From Epiperipatus broadwayi (taxonomy: Eukaryota; Onychophora; Udeonychophora; Euonychophora; Peripatidae), in assembly GCA_028023455.1 (NCBI GenBank), contig JAQFVV010013074.1, positions 215,898 through 279,897 on the forward strand: a stretch of 64,000 bases of DNA, written 5' to 3'. The position numbers and the translations under genes are program-made. Below are positions 12,788 through 24,725 of the stretch, piece by piece. Under the pieces are notes generated by a model. It saw only the letters and a list, made by a program, of their open reading frames with translations, was not told the DNA's origin and did no database searches. Every line of letters begins with the position of its first letter. Within the stretch, counting starts at the first letter, position 1.

Positions 12788-13640
12788 ATGAACTCATCTT
12801 TTTTCCCCATAATTATTTTACCTTTTTTAACAAACTTTGTAGTTAAATCCAGAGAAATATTCAATGGAATGGGCCTCCACTCAGCTGCCACTTCCTATGC
12901 ACATAGAGTTCTCAATACGTTAAGATCCATTTATATTGAACAAGGAGACAGAAACTTTCCTCTTCCTATAGAGCCTACGGACACACTACCTCCAATTGTA
13001 AGCAAGTATATTTCCGATAAGTGGGACTTTGCAAAAGATCTAACAAATGTATCCTTGCCTTCCAGCTACAATAAAAAGACCTATTGGGAAGTCTATTGCA
13101 TGCTTCACAAAAATTTAATAGTGATCCCCAATGAAATTGGACTTAATAATAGGCAATTACTTAAAAAACTTAAAACACTATATGTTGAACCAAAATTCAT
13201 TGACTTTATCATCAAGTTAAACCTCTTGGTTCTGCCTATCAATTATTTTTAGTGGTGAAAAGAAATTTTCTGAGCATTGACACCCAATGTAGACTTTTCT
13301 AATTGGCTGAAGAAACTATCCAATATCTATTATATACGTTCTCATTTTATTCCTATCAAGATTTTAATTAGTTCAAAAGTTACTGTTGACATTAGGACTC
13401 CACTTTCCTTAAAATCTGCTTTCAAAACTGAAGACCCATCCATTATTAGACTGGGCATTTTTATTACATTTGCCATTTGGTTGGGCAAATGTCAATTCAT
13501 CTTTGAAAACAACACCTACAATCCTCAACAGGTGAACATCAAACTAATTAAAAAAATTAAAAGCCAAGATAAAGATCATGGCCAATAATCATTTATTTGA
13601 AGAAACATGGAACAAGTTTCTGTTTTGTTAATGAATTGTA
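12788..13640 (+). pseudogene. LINE ORF2 C-terminal fragment, same family as the 54.6-64 kb LINEs
   Basis: The open frame contains NGMGLHSAATSYAHRVL, which corresponds to NGLGLHKIDIFYTQKL in the 55663-57471 protein, and YVEPKFIDFIIKLNLL, which corresponds to SLEPKFFDFILKVNLI. After a frameshift near 13255 the second piece (RLGIFITFAIWLGKCQFIF) matches the ATFVLYAFWCTRCTYL block. The zinc-binding segment between them is lost or scrambled. The order is collinear with the intact ORF, so this is a 5'-truncated LINE insertion that has since decayed. Confidence 0.75.
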
Positions 13641-15849
13641 ACTCTTGCAGGGGTACAATTATCAGACAAGTGCTGATCAAGTAAACGTTTTTCATTCAAA
13701 CAATTAATTATGCAAATGTATCAGGAAGTTGAATACTACCTAATGTAACAAAGTTTTTTTGTATAATAAATATTATGTTTTGTTGCTAAATAAAGTATTT
13801 TTTCCAAGAGACCTATAAGGTAATTCAAATAGATTGCCTTTAGCCAACCTAACCATGTAACTCTGTTTGGTATATGGATACTAAATAATCTTAAATAGAA
13901 GATAAAACAAGAATGCAAAAACACTCAAATTTTCATCCAAAAATTAGCAACCCTTGTGTCTCTCTCTTCACTATTTCTCTATGAGGGACTCCTGAAGAGA
14001 TCTTTGCTCTGTAGTGGTCTGTTTAATAAAAATTTTGTTTTATTTTATCTATATACAGAAAGAGGTGGAGAGTGTTACACTTTTTTTTCTTAGTGATGAA
14101 AGTTTATTCATAAAAAAAAAAACAGATACAAATATAGTTAGAAAAAGGTTTACAATGGAGTGATTATTTGATAAATTGAAATTTCAGAAGCAACATGGTA
14201 AGAGAGGAAGGATACATGTGAAAAGGGAATGGGAAGTGGAACACTTGTTTCCAAAAATATGTGTTTACATTCTTATATTTCACAGACAAATTAATTTCAA
14301 TGAAAATTATTTACATCATTTATATATTCTTTTTTTTCAAACAGAATGTTATTTATTTATATCCCAAAGAAGTATAGTTTATTCCATCTAATTACATATA
14401 TATTAAGCTATTCTGATTTCTTCTTTATATATATTGTAATCTTATTAACTGTGCGATGCTGGATGGAACAAAAGTAACACTGGCAGTTATCATAATAGCT
14501 ATGGGTTTTCTACAGAGTGAGGCCTCTTATAGCAAAATATCATCTAACTACATGTACCAAAATACCAGATTATTCTTATATTTAAAATCTTATTTTAAAG
14601 GTTCTTTATCTCACATCCTTTTAAATTCTAAATTGTATCTACTGAGTCTATACTTTATCTTTATCTCAGGCTTCATTTATGTACTTAATGCAAGGAAAAT
14701 AATTATTATATTATACCCCTTAATAATCTTAAGTGCAATAACTATTTAAGTTATGCATTAAATATTCTTTCCTCTTCTTATCACTCTATCATAGGATATA
14801 TTATGTCTTTGGCAAACAAAAATGCAAATATTCAAAAATCAAGTGTCTTAATACTTTAAATAATGCATGGCAAGCAGATAAAACCTTCCATAAATATTTT
14901 AAAGCTCTTTTTATACAATGTACCACCTATAAACACATATAATTTTGCTATCTTCAGATATGCACTTATATCTAATGCTAAACTAAAGTAATGCAAAAAG
15001 TAATTAGACTAATTTTATACGACCAACTACATTACAAAGTACCTTTGAAATAAAAGCAAATTAACATAGTATGTATCTTATTACAATACAGGTAAGATAA
15101 GTAATAAACAAAATAGATAAATAAATTTTACTGGGGGACCCTTGAAATGTACTCTTTTATGAATTAATGAAGAATAAAACTTTATATTAGATTTTCTGAA
15201 TAATAAATATAATAATGATGACAAAAACAGAAACGTATTTAATAAATAGCAAAAATATTTATTTACAAGTAATATAGTATTTAATACAATAAATATTTAC
15301 ACTAAGTATTACTCCTAATTTAACAAATCATAATAACAGAAATATTGGTACAGTTTACAATAAAACTTTTCCTTTCAAAGCATTCCTTCAAAAAATGTAA
15401 TAAAAGCATTTATATTACTCAAGATTTTCTCACATTTTATTTGAAACCGTCTCTCTCACTATCATGTACTCAGAGCAAAATAACATACATATATGCCTAT
15501 ACACAGGCCACTACTATGAACATTAAATACTTTACAGAGCCACCGATGCTGGAATGTCAGTACAGAAACTCACTTCTTTTGAACCTACCCTGCCATCTCT
15601 CTGAGGAGTGCCAAAGCATGAAACCATGGTCAGGGGTTTGGGGGTTCCTGACAGAGATATTTTAAGTGCTGGCTCTAGCTAAGCATTTATCACAAAGCTT
15701 GGTGAGGAATTGGCAATCCTCATTGTTTATAACATACAAGCTTAAAAGAATAGGGTCATGTGATCTATGACTTATTTTGATCACTTCTTAAGAATTTTGT
15801 AAAGATAGCAAAATATTCTGCAAAAATATTTAAGTACTTTTTATATATA
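13641..15849. other. AT-rich DNA, no recognised gene
   Basis: Several short open frames are present. The one at 14456-14749 is hydrophobic but lacks support (see rejected items). A slightly GC-richer patch near 15540-15720 has no recognisable product. Confidence 0.4.
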
Positions 15850-16125
15850 CACATTAACAAAAAAAAATCTACTTTATGATTAATTACTGTCAAAAAAATG
15901 CAAATTAGTCGGATATCATTTTTAAATTTAGCGTAAATTTAGAAATTTTGTGAAAGTTAACAAATGTATAATTGTGTATTATTTTCTATTAAAAAATACC
16001 AGTAATTTTTTATAGATATCCACAAAAAACAAGCCATTTTATGTTTAGTTACTGTCAAAAAAGCGTAAATTATTTGGGTATCATTTAAAAATTTAATGTG
16101 AATTTTTTAATTTTGTTTAAATAGT
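15850..16125 (+). repeat. Diverged direct duplication, about 160 bp period
   Basis: The segments beginning near 15855 and 16020 share the series tttatg-ttactgtcaaaaaa-gc/gtaaatta-ggtatcattt-aaatttag/aatg-gtgaattt in the same order. It is an old tandem duplication. I do not recognise the unit. Confidence 0.5.
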
Positions 16126-16423
16126 AATATTATTTACTATTAGTTACTAAAACTTTCTATTACAAAACTAAACCTGATATTTGTATAGAATCACAGGCCT
16201 GGCCTGGAATTGTAATATGTATGTGTTTTTGATTAGCATCAACGCCATCAAACGGCTGACATGAGAGAATAAAAAATAACCCAAAAATCTTATCATGTTT
16301 ATTGCTTGGAATAAATTTAAAATGTTATATTTTAGATACAAGTAATTAATAAAATCAATTGTAATATTTGTTTTTGACAGATAAAATAGAATGAGTAAAT
16401 GTTAAAAAGGCGTATTAAATTAA

Positions 16424-16490
16424 GTTAGTGCTGATAGTTGAAGGTTGCTTGAAAGTCTGAATTCAAATCCCTATATTTACAATTTAAGTT
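16424..16490 (+). repeat. Family A tRNA-like end, isolated piece
   Basis: The stretch reads like the family A tRNA-like end at 17866-17935: tagttgaaggttgcttgaaa, then ctgaattcaaatccc as a B-box variant. No ribozyme is attached. Confidence 0.5.
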
Positions 16491-16669
16491 CCAGGTATAA
16501 GAATGTCTGTATTTCAAATCTTATAAATTAAGTTAGATAATATTAGGTGATGGTTAAATTATAAAGTTTTTGATTATTAGTAGATGATTATTCCATCTTA
16601 TGATAGTTATTTATAAATTTATTAAACACACATTGATTACATAGTTAATATTTACTGAGGCTATAACCT

Positions 16670-16783
16670 CGATAATATGCGTGTAAAAATGCGATAGTAG
16701 GGACCTCTACAGGTGTTTTAACCCCTTGTGGTTAAAACACCTGTAGAGGTCCCTACTATCGCATTTTTACACGCATATTATCG
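16670..16783. repeat. Perfect 54-bp palindrome
   Basis: Arms 16670-16723 and 16730-16783 are exact reverse complements around a six-base centre (ccttgt). The absence of mismatches suggests a recent foldback/MITE insertion or gene conversion between the arms. No target duplication is obvious. Confidence 0.9.
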
Positions 16784-16789
16784 ATAGTT

Positions 16790-17484
16790 ATTTGTATAAA
16801 TAGAAAAGTAAATATTTATAATTTTAATATTTTTTTCGATTTAAAGTTAGTAATTTATTATTATTATTCTCAATGTATTTTTATTATGGTTAGATTAATT
16901 TTCTAATAATGATTTTAGTTTATGTTTGTAATTGTGTACGTAATTATTCTTGGATAATTGGATCTCAACAAAATCCCTCTTGTTATTCGATTATCTAACT
17001 GTTAATTATGGTTATTATATTTTAAAAAGAAATAACCATGATGCCTAAGTTCTCTATAGGGAGGCATTGATTATTTAAATCAATTTAATCTGTGTTTTTA
17101 ATATTACTAATTTTATAGTTTCTTAGATTACAAAAGAATGTCATGGTCCGTTGTAGGGATTTCCTAATGATTATAAGATAATAGCTGGAGAGTTTCTACA
17201 ATAACAATGTCATTGTGGAGTATATTTTATATGCTTCTCAATGTGAAAACCTCTATGTTTGTCACAGTCCCTGAAGTCTATCTTATGTACTATTTTATCT
17301 TACATTTAGATTAGGTAGAGAGTCTCATTCCTTTGTCCTTTATTATTATCCTTATCATCACATCGAGCTGGTGCATGTTAACTATCATTCTTCAGGAAAA
17401 TGTCTGTTAATTAAAACTAAATTTTAATAATAAAAATAAATATTTGGAAACGAGGCACTCTTCACAAACCTGGGAGCTTAATTG
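16790..17484. other. AT-rich DNA, no recognised feature
   Basis: No coding or repeat match was seen. Confidence 0.5.
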
Positions 17485-17935
17485 TAAGTATAGGGGATTT
17501 GAACTCAGATTTTCAAACACCCTTCAACTATCCACACCATCTCATATAACTGATACATGTGAACAACACACATGTAGAAAAGATAAATAATCACCAATAT
17601 ACGTATTTTGTGCTAAACCAGCACTCATCAGTTGGTCCAGATTATCATCTCCTATATATATATATATATATATATAATCAGTGCTCAGTTTATATTAAGA
17701 TAGAAAATCTTCATACTTTAATGGACAGGCTTCAATGTACTACAACCTCCAACTTTTCAGCCATCCATATCATTGAAAATCTGATGAGGAAAATCTGATG
17801 ATGAAAACCCATGCCCATGGTGATTACTTATTTTTTCTACATGGGTGTGGTCATGTGCATCAGTTATATGAGATGGTGTGGATAGTTGAAGGGTGCTTGA
17901 AAATCTGAGTTCAAATCCCCTATACTTACTCATAA
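17485..17935. mobile_element. Family A repeats as an inverted pair
   Basis: The left arm (17485-17800) holds, on the minus strand, a hammerhead, a tRNA-like region and the B box. The right arm (about 17805-17935) is a shorter copy on the plus strand carrying only the tRNA-like part (agttgaagggtgcttgaaaa, gagttcaaatcccc). The two B-box ends face outwards. A TA microsatellite (17652-17682) sits just upstream of the ribozyme on the minus strand, as in other copies. Confidence 0.7.
17586..17646 (-). ncRNA. Hammerhead ribozyme, type I, one core change
   Basis: On the minus strand, stem I is GATAATC-TGGA-CCAA, then the core CTGATGA, stem II GTGCT-ggttt-AGCAC, then AAAA where GAAA is expected. Stem III is ATA-CG-TAT, the cleavage nucleotide is A, and the return strand is TTGG-T-GATTATT. 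All helices pair. The only core defect is G12 to A, at a former CpG. This is the clearest fold in family A. Confidence 0.75.
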
Positions 17936-17954
17936 TAAAAATAATAAATTTAGT

Positions 17955-18088
17955 GGTATTAAACTATTATAAATAGTCTTTCAATCTGCAGAAGCAGTTT
18001 GGTTAATTTCTTAAACCTGTCTAAACTGCCATTAAATTAACCAAAGTAGTTCTGCAGATTAAAACACTGTTTATAATAGTTTATTACC
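17955..18088. repeat. Foldback element
   Basis: The left arm from ggtattaaactattataaa pairs with the right arm ending tttataatagtttattacc. Internally, aatctgcagaa.cagtttggttaa pairs with ttaacc.aagtagttctgcagatt. The arms are about 50 bp and imperfect. There is no ORF. Confidence 0.75.
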
Positions 18089-18116
18089 GTTAAATATTTT
18101 ATTTGTATTATGAGAT

Positions 18117-20085
18117 ATATCATCATCATCAACCATTATCAATCCACTGCAGGATGAAGGTCTCTCCAAGTTCAATTCATCTTTGCCTATCTTTAGATTC
18201 TCTTCTCCAACACCACCCCTGCATACTTCTTATTTTATCCATCCATCTCACATGTCGTCTCTTTCTGGGTTTTTACAATCTCTTGGAATCCAGTTTAAAA
18301 TTTCAATTGTCCATCTATTATCATCTCTTCTAGAAATATGTCCTGCCCAACTCCACTTCAGTTTTTTAATTTTTTCAATGAGGTCAGTAACACCTGTTTG
18401 TTCTTTTACACATACATGGCATTTTTGATCTCTTCTTGTTACTCGCAACATGCATCTCTCCATATGTCTTTGACTTGTCTGAAGTTTCTGTATCGCTCTT
18501 CTATTAAGTGTCCAAGTCTCAGATCCAAAAGTAAGAACTGGAAAAACACATTTATTATAAACCTTCCTTTTCAAATGCAAAGGCATATTTCCTTTTAGTA
18601 TCAAGTTATTTCTACCAAAATCACTCCAACCAAGGCTAATTCTATGATTAATTTCATCCATTATGTTCTCATCTGTATTAATAATCTGACCAAGGTATTT
18701 GTAACTGTTAACTTTTTCTAATTCATTATAATCAATCTTATTTTCATATTTTGAGAAAATCTATTACTTTAGTCTTTTAACATTTGTCTTTAGTCCTACT
18801 TTCCTACTTTCATCTGATAACTCCTGCAACATTTACTGTAACTCTAAAGCATTATTTGCAAAAACAACTACATCATCATTTATTTTCACTCCTTTAGGTT
18901 CCCATTTTAATCCACAAAATACTTCTTGCAGCACTGCTGTAAAAAGTTTTGGAGATATGGAGTCACCCTGTCTTATACCCTTTTCAATGTTGATTTTCCT
19001 ACTATCATTATGTAATCTAATTGTTGGTGTCACATTTTTATAAATATTCTTTAAAATATGACAATATCCTGGATCTACACCTTGATGATCCAATGCTTTA
19101 ATCACTGAAGAAATGTTTATAGAATCAAATGCTTTTCATAATCTTGTCATCTCTCTTTTTAGTAATAATGCCATCTTTTTTTCTTATTGCAGATATAAAT
19201 TTCCTACCAATACCAAATGTTGTTTTACACTCTTTAGACTTTCATTCACTTCTACAGCTTTCCTTGCTAGTTCACATTTATACTTCCTTATATCATTTTC
19301 AACTCTTTTCCACACCATTTTACAAAATTCGAGATATTCAATCTTTTTTAATGCATCATTGTTGTATATCCTCATATTCATTCTTTTCTTCATAAATTCT
19401 CTAGTCTCAGTAAAAATTTTATTGATCAATTGCTGCTTTTTTTTACCAGCTATCTTTGTTGCAGTTTTTAAAAGTGTATCAGTTATTTTCCTATTAATGT
19501 CATTGAATCATGTTCAAAATCTACTAATACTTGAAACCGATTTGTAAGTTCTAATTTAAATTCATTAGAATGTTTCTGAAGATTAGAAATAGCAACTGTA
19601 AATATTGTTTTTCTTAATAATTTTTGTCTCTCTAGTTTTGCATTAACATGTATCTTACATCTTACTAATTGATGATCACTTCCTGTGTTGAATTTATTAA
19701 GAACATTACAATCTTGAAATATGTATTTTCTGTTAGTCAAAATATAATTCAATTCAATTCTGCTGTATCTTTATTTGGATGCTTCCATGTCCATTTCCTT
19801 TTAACATTTTTCTCAAAAAAAGAATTCATAATATAAAGTTTTTCTTTTCCTGAAAACTCCCAAGTCTATGTCCTCTCTCATTTCTATTACCATAACCAAA
19901 ATTACCTACAGCATTTTCATCTTTCATTTGTTTACCAATTCTAGCATTAAAGTCTCCCATAAAAATTTGTAAATGTTGTTTACTTTGATCAAAAGCCTTT
20001 TGTACATCCATATAAAATCTTCTGCTACTTCATCATTATGAGAACTTGTTGGGCTATAAACCTGAATTATCTGCATTTGGTATCT
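18117..20085 (-). pseudogene. RTE LINE with endonuclease and RT, internally deleted
   Basis: Reading from 20085 leftwards: IIQVYSPTSSHNDEVAEDF, then the APE endonuclease signatures MGDFNARIG and GYGNRNERGHRLGSF, then YILTNRKYIF and FNTGSDHQLVRCK. The sequence then jumps from the linker (near 19150) to AFDSINISSVIKALDHQG, so most of the RT fingers are deleted. The IRQGDSISPKLF block follows. A second deletion joins KIN directly to DDVVVFANN, removing the FA of FADD. The remaining C-terminal half is GSETWTLNRRAIQKLQ...WAGHISRRDDNRW. It ends at an ATG/CAT tail (18120-18128). It is dead, but it is the only RTE copy here with endonuclease sequence. Confidence 0.9.
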
Positions 20086-20336
20086 GTATAATATGATTTA
20101 AACAATATCAGTAATAATCAAAAATCTCAATCTGTTGTCAAGGCAACCACCATTTAACAAAAAAGATGGAAATCATCTTTATCTATGGTCTAATAAATTT
20201 ATGTAGACACCAAAAATTGAGTAAAATTATTAATTCAAAGAAATAATCTCATTCATGTATTCAGTAACTCATGGTTTCAATCTACTATGATATAAAAATA
20301 ATTAGAAATCAATAAATATTAATATGCATTGATCTA

Positions 20337-20552
20337 AAACAGGCAAAACTCTTCATACTATAGTGTTACTCAGTGCAAGCCAGAGTAATCAATGGATGCA
20401 GGAAGGTTTGTGCATAAAATCCCTACCTAGTCTGAATGAGTAGGCACTAGATAAGGATTTTATGCACAAATCTTCTTGTATCCATTGATTACTCTGCCTT
20501 GCACTAAGTGGCACTATTGTATGGAGAGTGTTGCCTGTTTTAACAGCTTAGG
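20337..20552. repeat. Short palindromic derivative of family B ends
   Basis: The left arm (aaaacaggcaaaactcttca...) and right arm (...gagtgttgcctgtttt) are inverted copies of the family B terminal repeat joined back to back. The ribozyme-bearing centre is missing. It looks like a minimal internally deleted derivative. Confidence 0.7.
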
Positions 20553-20564
20553 CAAGCATAAAAA

Positions 20565-21035
20565 TGGTGATCATATGATGTTAGTGATTTAATACCAATC
20601 CTGCCTAATAGGATAGTGGTGGCCATGGTTATTAAAGAACCCAAAACACCAAAATTTATGGGTATTAAACTGAGTTCAGACCTATATGACTATATAAGCT
20701 AGTGATCATGGATTGAAAATATTATTGTGTTTTCAATTTCAGAGTCATACTTTTATAGTTAAGTAGAGATAAAAGATGGCTTCTGGAGAGTTGCATTAGA
20801 TCCTAAGATCTAGGTGCAGTGATTTTAGATCCAAGATTCCTCACTGATGAAAGCCACAAGCTAGAAACTAGTCTGAGGATATTGGATGACTAGGCACTAT
20901 ATAGATTTTATGTACAAATATTTTTGCATCCATTGATAAATCTGGTTTGCACTGAGTGGCACTACTGTATGGATAGTTTTGCCTGTTTTAACAGCTTGAG
21001 CAAGCATAAGAAATGGCGATCACGTGATGCATTGA
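20565..21035 (+). mobile_element. Family B repeat with hammerhead, copy 2
   Basis: It shares with 48070-48560 the order gatcatatgatgttagtg, aataccaatcctgcctaata, ctgagttcagacc, actatataagct (TATA-like, near 20690), cctaagatctaggtgcagtg, hammerhead, then the terminal repeat ending gttttgcctgttttaaca. No coding capacity. The order TATA-like box, ribozyme, terminal repeat resembles the regulatory end of a retroelement, but that is inference. Confidence 0.7.
20829..20887 (+). ncRNA. Hammerhead ribozyme, type I (family B), best preserved
   Basis: Outer stem I is ATCCAA (20829-20834) with TTGGAT (20882-20887). Inner stem I is TCCTCA (20838-20843) with TGAGGA (20874-20879). The internal loop is GAT opposite TA. 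The core is CTGATGA (20844-20850) and GAAA (20864-20867). Stem II is a short helix (AGC with GCT) within aagccacaagcta. Stem III is AC with GT around a TA loop, and cleavage is expected after GTC (20871-20873). The weak point is the core-proximal stem II pair, which is A/A rather than G-C. Confidence 0.75.
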
Positions 21036-21327
21036 TCTACATAAGTGAAATCATTAGTTATTTCTTAGTCAATTCTTTTCTAATTTCACACACTCAGTAC
21101 TATAGTCAGCTAATGGTTGTTATCAAATTGAAAGTATGAATTCTTGTGCGTAAAATTTTGTTGAGAATAATTCTAAAATACTAGTTAATATTGATGACAA
21201 ATATAGCCCTTACAAAACCATGAAATGCTTTTTATGTAATGAAATTCACTAATAAAAATAAATTTATGTGACGGAGGTGTTCGATAATAACAATCATCAA
21301 TTTATGAAATGTTTTACAGACATGAGT

Positions 21328-21448
<121 letters not shown>

Positions 21449-21449
21449 T

Positions 21450-24400
21450 TGAATTTGTTATTACAATATCTTTCATTTAAATGTTATTTTATTTTTGTGT
21501 TAATTATTTTTGTTGACTTAATATATATATATAATTTTTCAATTAAACGGTATTATAGGTATGTGTGTATATTGTTATGTTAATCACATATTTTATATTG
21601 AGTTTGCTGTTATCTAAGGTTTCAAAGTTTTCGTGCAAATGCTTTGTCGCTTCATGTATCCAATGCTCATATGGCAGTGGCTACTGGAAGTTTATTGTGT
21701 ATATATATTTAAATAATGGAAACTGTATTTTTGTAAACAAATTTCATTTATGTTGTAAGTAAAAAAAATTAAAAAATTATTGCTAAATAAAATTATGTCA
21801 TTTAGCAATAAGATTTGTGTGAAATACTGCATAATCCAAATGTAGGAAAGACACAAAATTCCTGATAAATTTTTAACATTTAGATCTACAAAACTGTGAG
21901 TTTTTTATTTAATATATATGTAAAACAACTATAAATAATGTCTTTCTTTTCTGAACTAATATAAAATACGACTGTTGATGAAAACATTAACAGAAAAGGT
22001 AGTTTTTAAAAATATATTCAACTTGATTACTGCTAGCATGCTTTCTATTAGATTGGCCCAACATAAATATATATATAGAAAAGAGCCCTTGAAAATAAAG
22101 AATACTCATAATATATTTACGGACCACAAATTCGAATTAACAAAAGTAAAAATTATATACATGGAGGGGAAAATTAAGGAGACCTGGGTAATAGCAAATG
22201 ACCGTTTCTCAAATAATAGAGAAGACATTTCTCAAATAATAGAAAAGACACAAACATACCGCTCTCAAAGAAGTGGGTCATTTAAATAAATTTTAATATT
22301 TTGAATAGCTAATTAGTCACTACCTATACATTGTACTATTAAGTCGTGTTACTACAAGCTATGAATATGATATATATATATATGTTATAGTGAAAATATG
22401 CTAGGCAGTAATAAAGTTGATTTTTATAAAAAAAAAAAAAAATCCCTTTTTGTGGATGTTTTCATTAACACTCGTGTGTTATATACGTAAGACTATACAA
22501 AATTATTTTTTTTTACAAGAGATAATTAATCTTCATACTTTTAAAACTAATTATTTTAATTAAACAGAAGTCTACCTAAATATTTATTTAGAATAATAGC
22601 AACAAAATGTCAAGTAATTTTATTTATACAGAAAATTAATTTAACACAAGAATAAAAAGTTATAAATTTGTTGAGAAGGGAGTACTTTTGTTTTCGACTT
22701 GGGTACATTATATTTATACAGGTATAAACGTGTGTGTGCGTTACTAATAACATTTAGTTTTTAAATCAGTAATTCACAATGTAAGCTTGGAGCAATATCA
22801 ATACATGCTAATTTTATTTGCTTTCTCGTCATTGGAGAACAGGCTTAACATTATTCGTTTCTCAAAGAATGAGTATTCAAACACAGATTAACTTCAAAGT
22901 TTAAAAGTCTGAGCCAAACCAATTAACCTTTATAACTACGCATATGACCTGAGGTTAGCCAAACGTTATTTTAGTATTCTCAATTTTAGTTATCTGAAGA
23001 CACCTTTGACTTTTTAGCAAAAGAACATCATGTGATAGCATTTGTTTTTATTGATATTTTTAATTTAGTTTCGAATTAACATTTTATAAGATAAAGATCC
23101 GTTTAAAAAAAAAATTCTCACCGTATATATGTCGTAATGGTGGCTGATGTTATGACCCGCAAAACGATCGATTGACGTAATTGAAATAACTTTTAACTTT
23201 GCTAGCTGTAACAGAAGTTGAGAATTAATGAAAAAAACATTTTTATCAATAACGACAAGAAATCAATGCATATGTTATGTAGAAATATAGTTTATCTCTT
23301 TACTATAAGCGTTTTAAAACACACGCATCTCCGGGTCTGACTGATGATATGAATAGTGACAGTTTGTTTCATACCATCATAGATTATTTTTAACATTTTC
23401 CATGCTAAAAATACCTTGAATACATTTGAAAACATTCTTGTGATTCATGACGTCAGATTCACAGTGTTAATCATTTCAAATACTTCAGTTGTACTTTTGT
23501 TAAGTTTAAAACAAAATTTAATGTTAATATGTTATTCTGTCATAAATTACGATATAAACCACACTGTTACATGTCATCGCATGATTTCGACATTTTAACA
23601 TCTTCAAACATTTGTGGTGAATAGGTAATGCATTGATTCACAGATGGAGCTGTAGGCAGTTCAGAAAAAGAATCAGCAGACCACTAATATATGCTGGTGT
23701 CTATTAATGCAATATAAGTCAATATTTTAGACCATCACTACAAATATGAATTAAATTCAAAAAGAAGAAAGATAATTTTATTGCAGACTTATTCATAAAA
23801 TATAAAACTTGAAAAATAAATTAAATTATTCCAGCTTGAACGATATTAAATATAAGAATTTGAATAGATAAGTGATGAAGGATGCTCATTGGGGATAAAT
23901 ACCAATGGATAAGGTTTTCAAAAATATTCAAAATCTACCTGCTGTCCAATCTTACATCTAATTTATTTTCAAATTGCTCCATTGCATTCTATGAACCACA
24001 ATTTAAACTGAAATTTTAAAACATTCCTGAACCGACCATCGTTGGAATAAAAAATCATCAATGCAAAGTCTTATTCATTTCAAGATAATCACGAGTTTGA
24101 TGACTGGATTAAATGTGTGGATAATAATGGGAACCATAAAAAAAGTTTCATAAATGAAGCTTTTTTATTATTAGAGTGTTTTTGCGACTACATATAAAAA
24201 GACTTTGACAGAGAATAAATTGTAAAATTAATTTAAATAATGAAGTGCTTTTAGCACTTTACGGTCATAACTATGGTTATCCATACAGCATTGCACCATT
24301 AACATTAAAACTAAATATTTTTTTACTTATTTGAGACTTGTAAGTTCTCTGAATCATCACATGATAAACTATTTTGAGTTTCCTCTTATTGTCATTTCTT

Positions 24401-24725
24401 TCCATAAATTATCTATCCACGACCATATTCTTTTTCATAATTATTAAATTCTGTGCATTTGTAAAATTAGTTTCACCCTTTCTGTTCATAAGCAAATGTT
24501 GCATCATTATATTCATCAAATTCATTTCCCCCATAGCACCCATTTGGACAATCCAAGTCGTTAGACCCCAATTAACATTTTCATAAGTATCCTAAAGTCT
24601 TAATAGAAATTATCTACACACATAATTCCAATTTTATTTCCAGTACTTGGTATCTCTGAAAATAATGTACATTTAATGCCATTATATATATATATATTAA
24701 TTCTAATATTTTCACGGATAAAAGA
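21450..24725. other. AT-rich DNA, no recognised gene
   Basis: An open frame at 21975-22289 (104 codons) is longer than most in the area and includes a local direct repeat (tttctcaaataatag twice near 22206-22246). I do not recognise the product, and its AT-rich codon content does not argue for coding. A poly-A run lies at 22430-22442. Nothing else stands out. Confidence 0.4.

Noticed and set aside
14456-14749. 97-codon hydrophobic frame beginning MLDGTKVTLAVIIIAMGF, possible signal peptide with a donor site near 14515
   Set aside because: AT-rich DNA makes hydrophobic frames common. No second exon, homology or promoter could be shown.
19113-19547. 144-codon plus-strand frame over the RTE copy
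   Set aside because: It is antisense to the RTE endonuclease/RT linker, which is clearly coding-derived on the minus strand.
21975-22289. 104-codon frame
   Set aside because: No motif, start context or composition difference, and it contains a recent local repeat. Left as part of an uncharacterised stretch.
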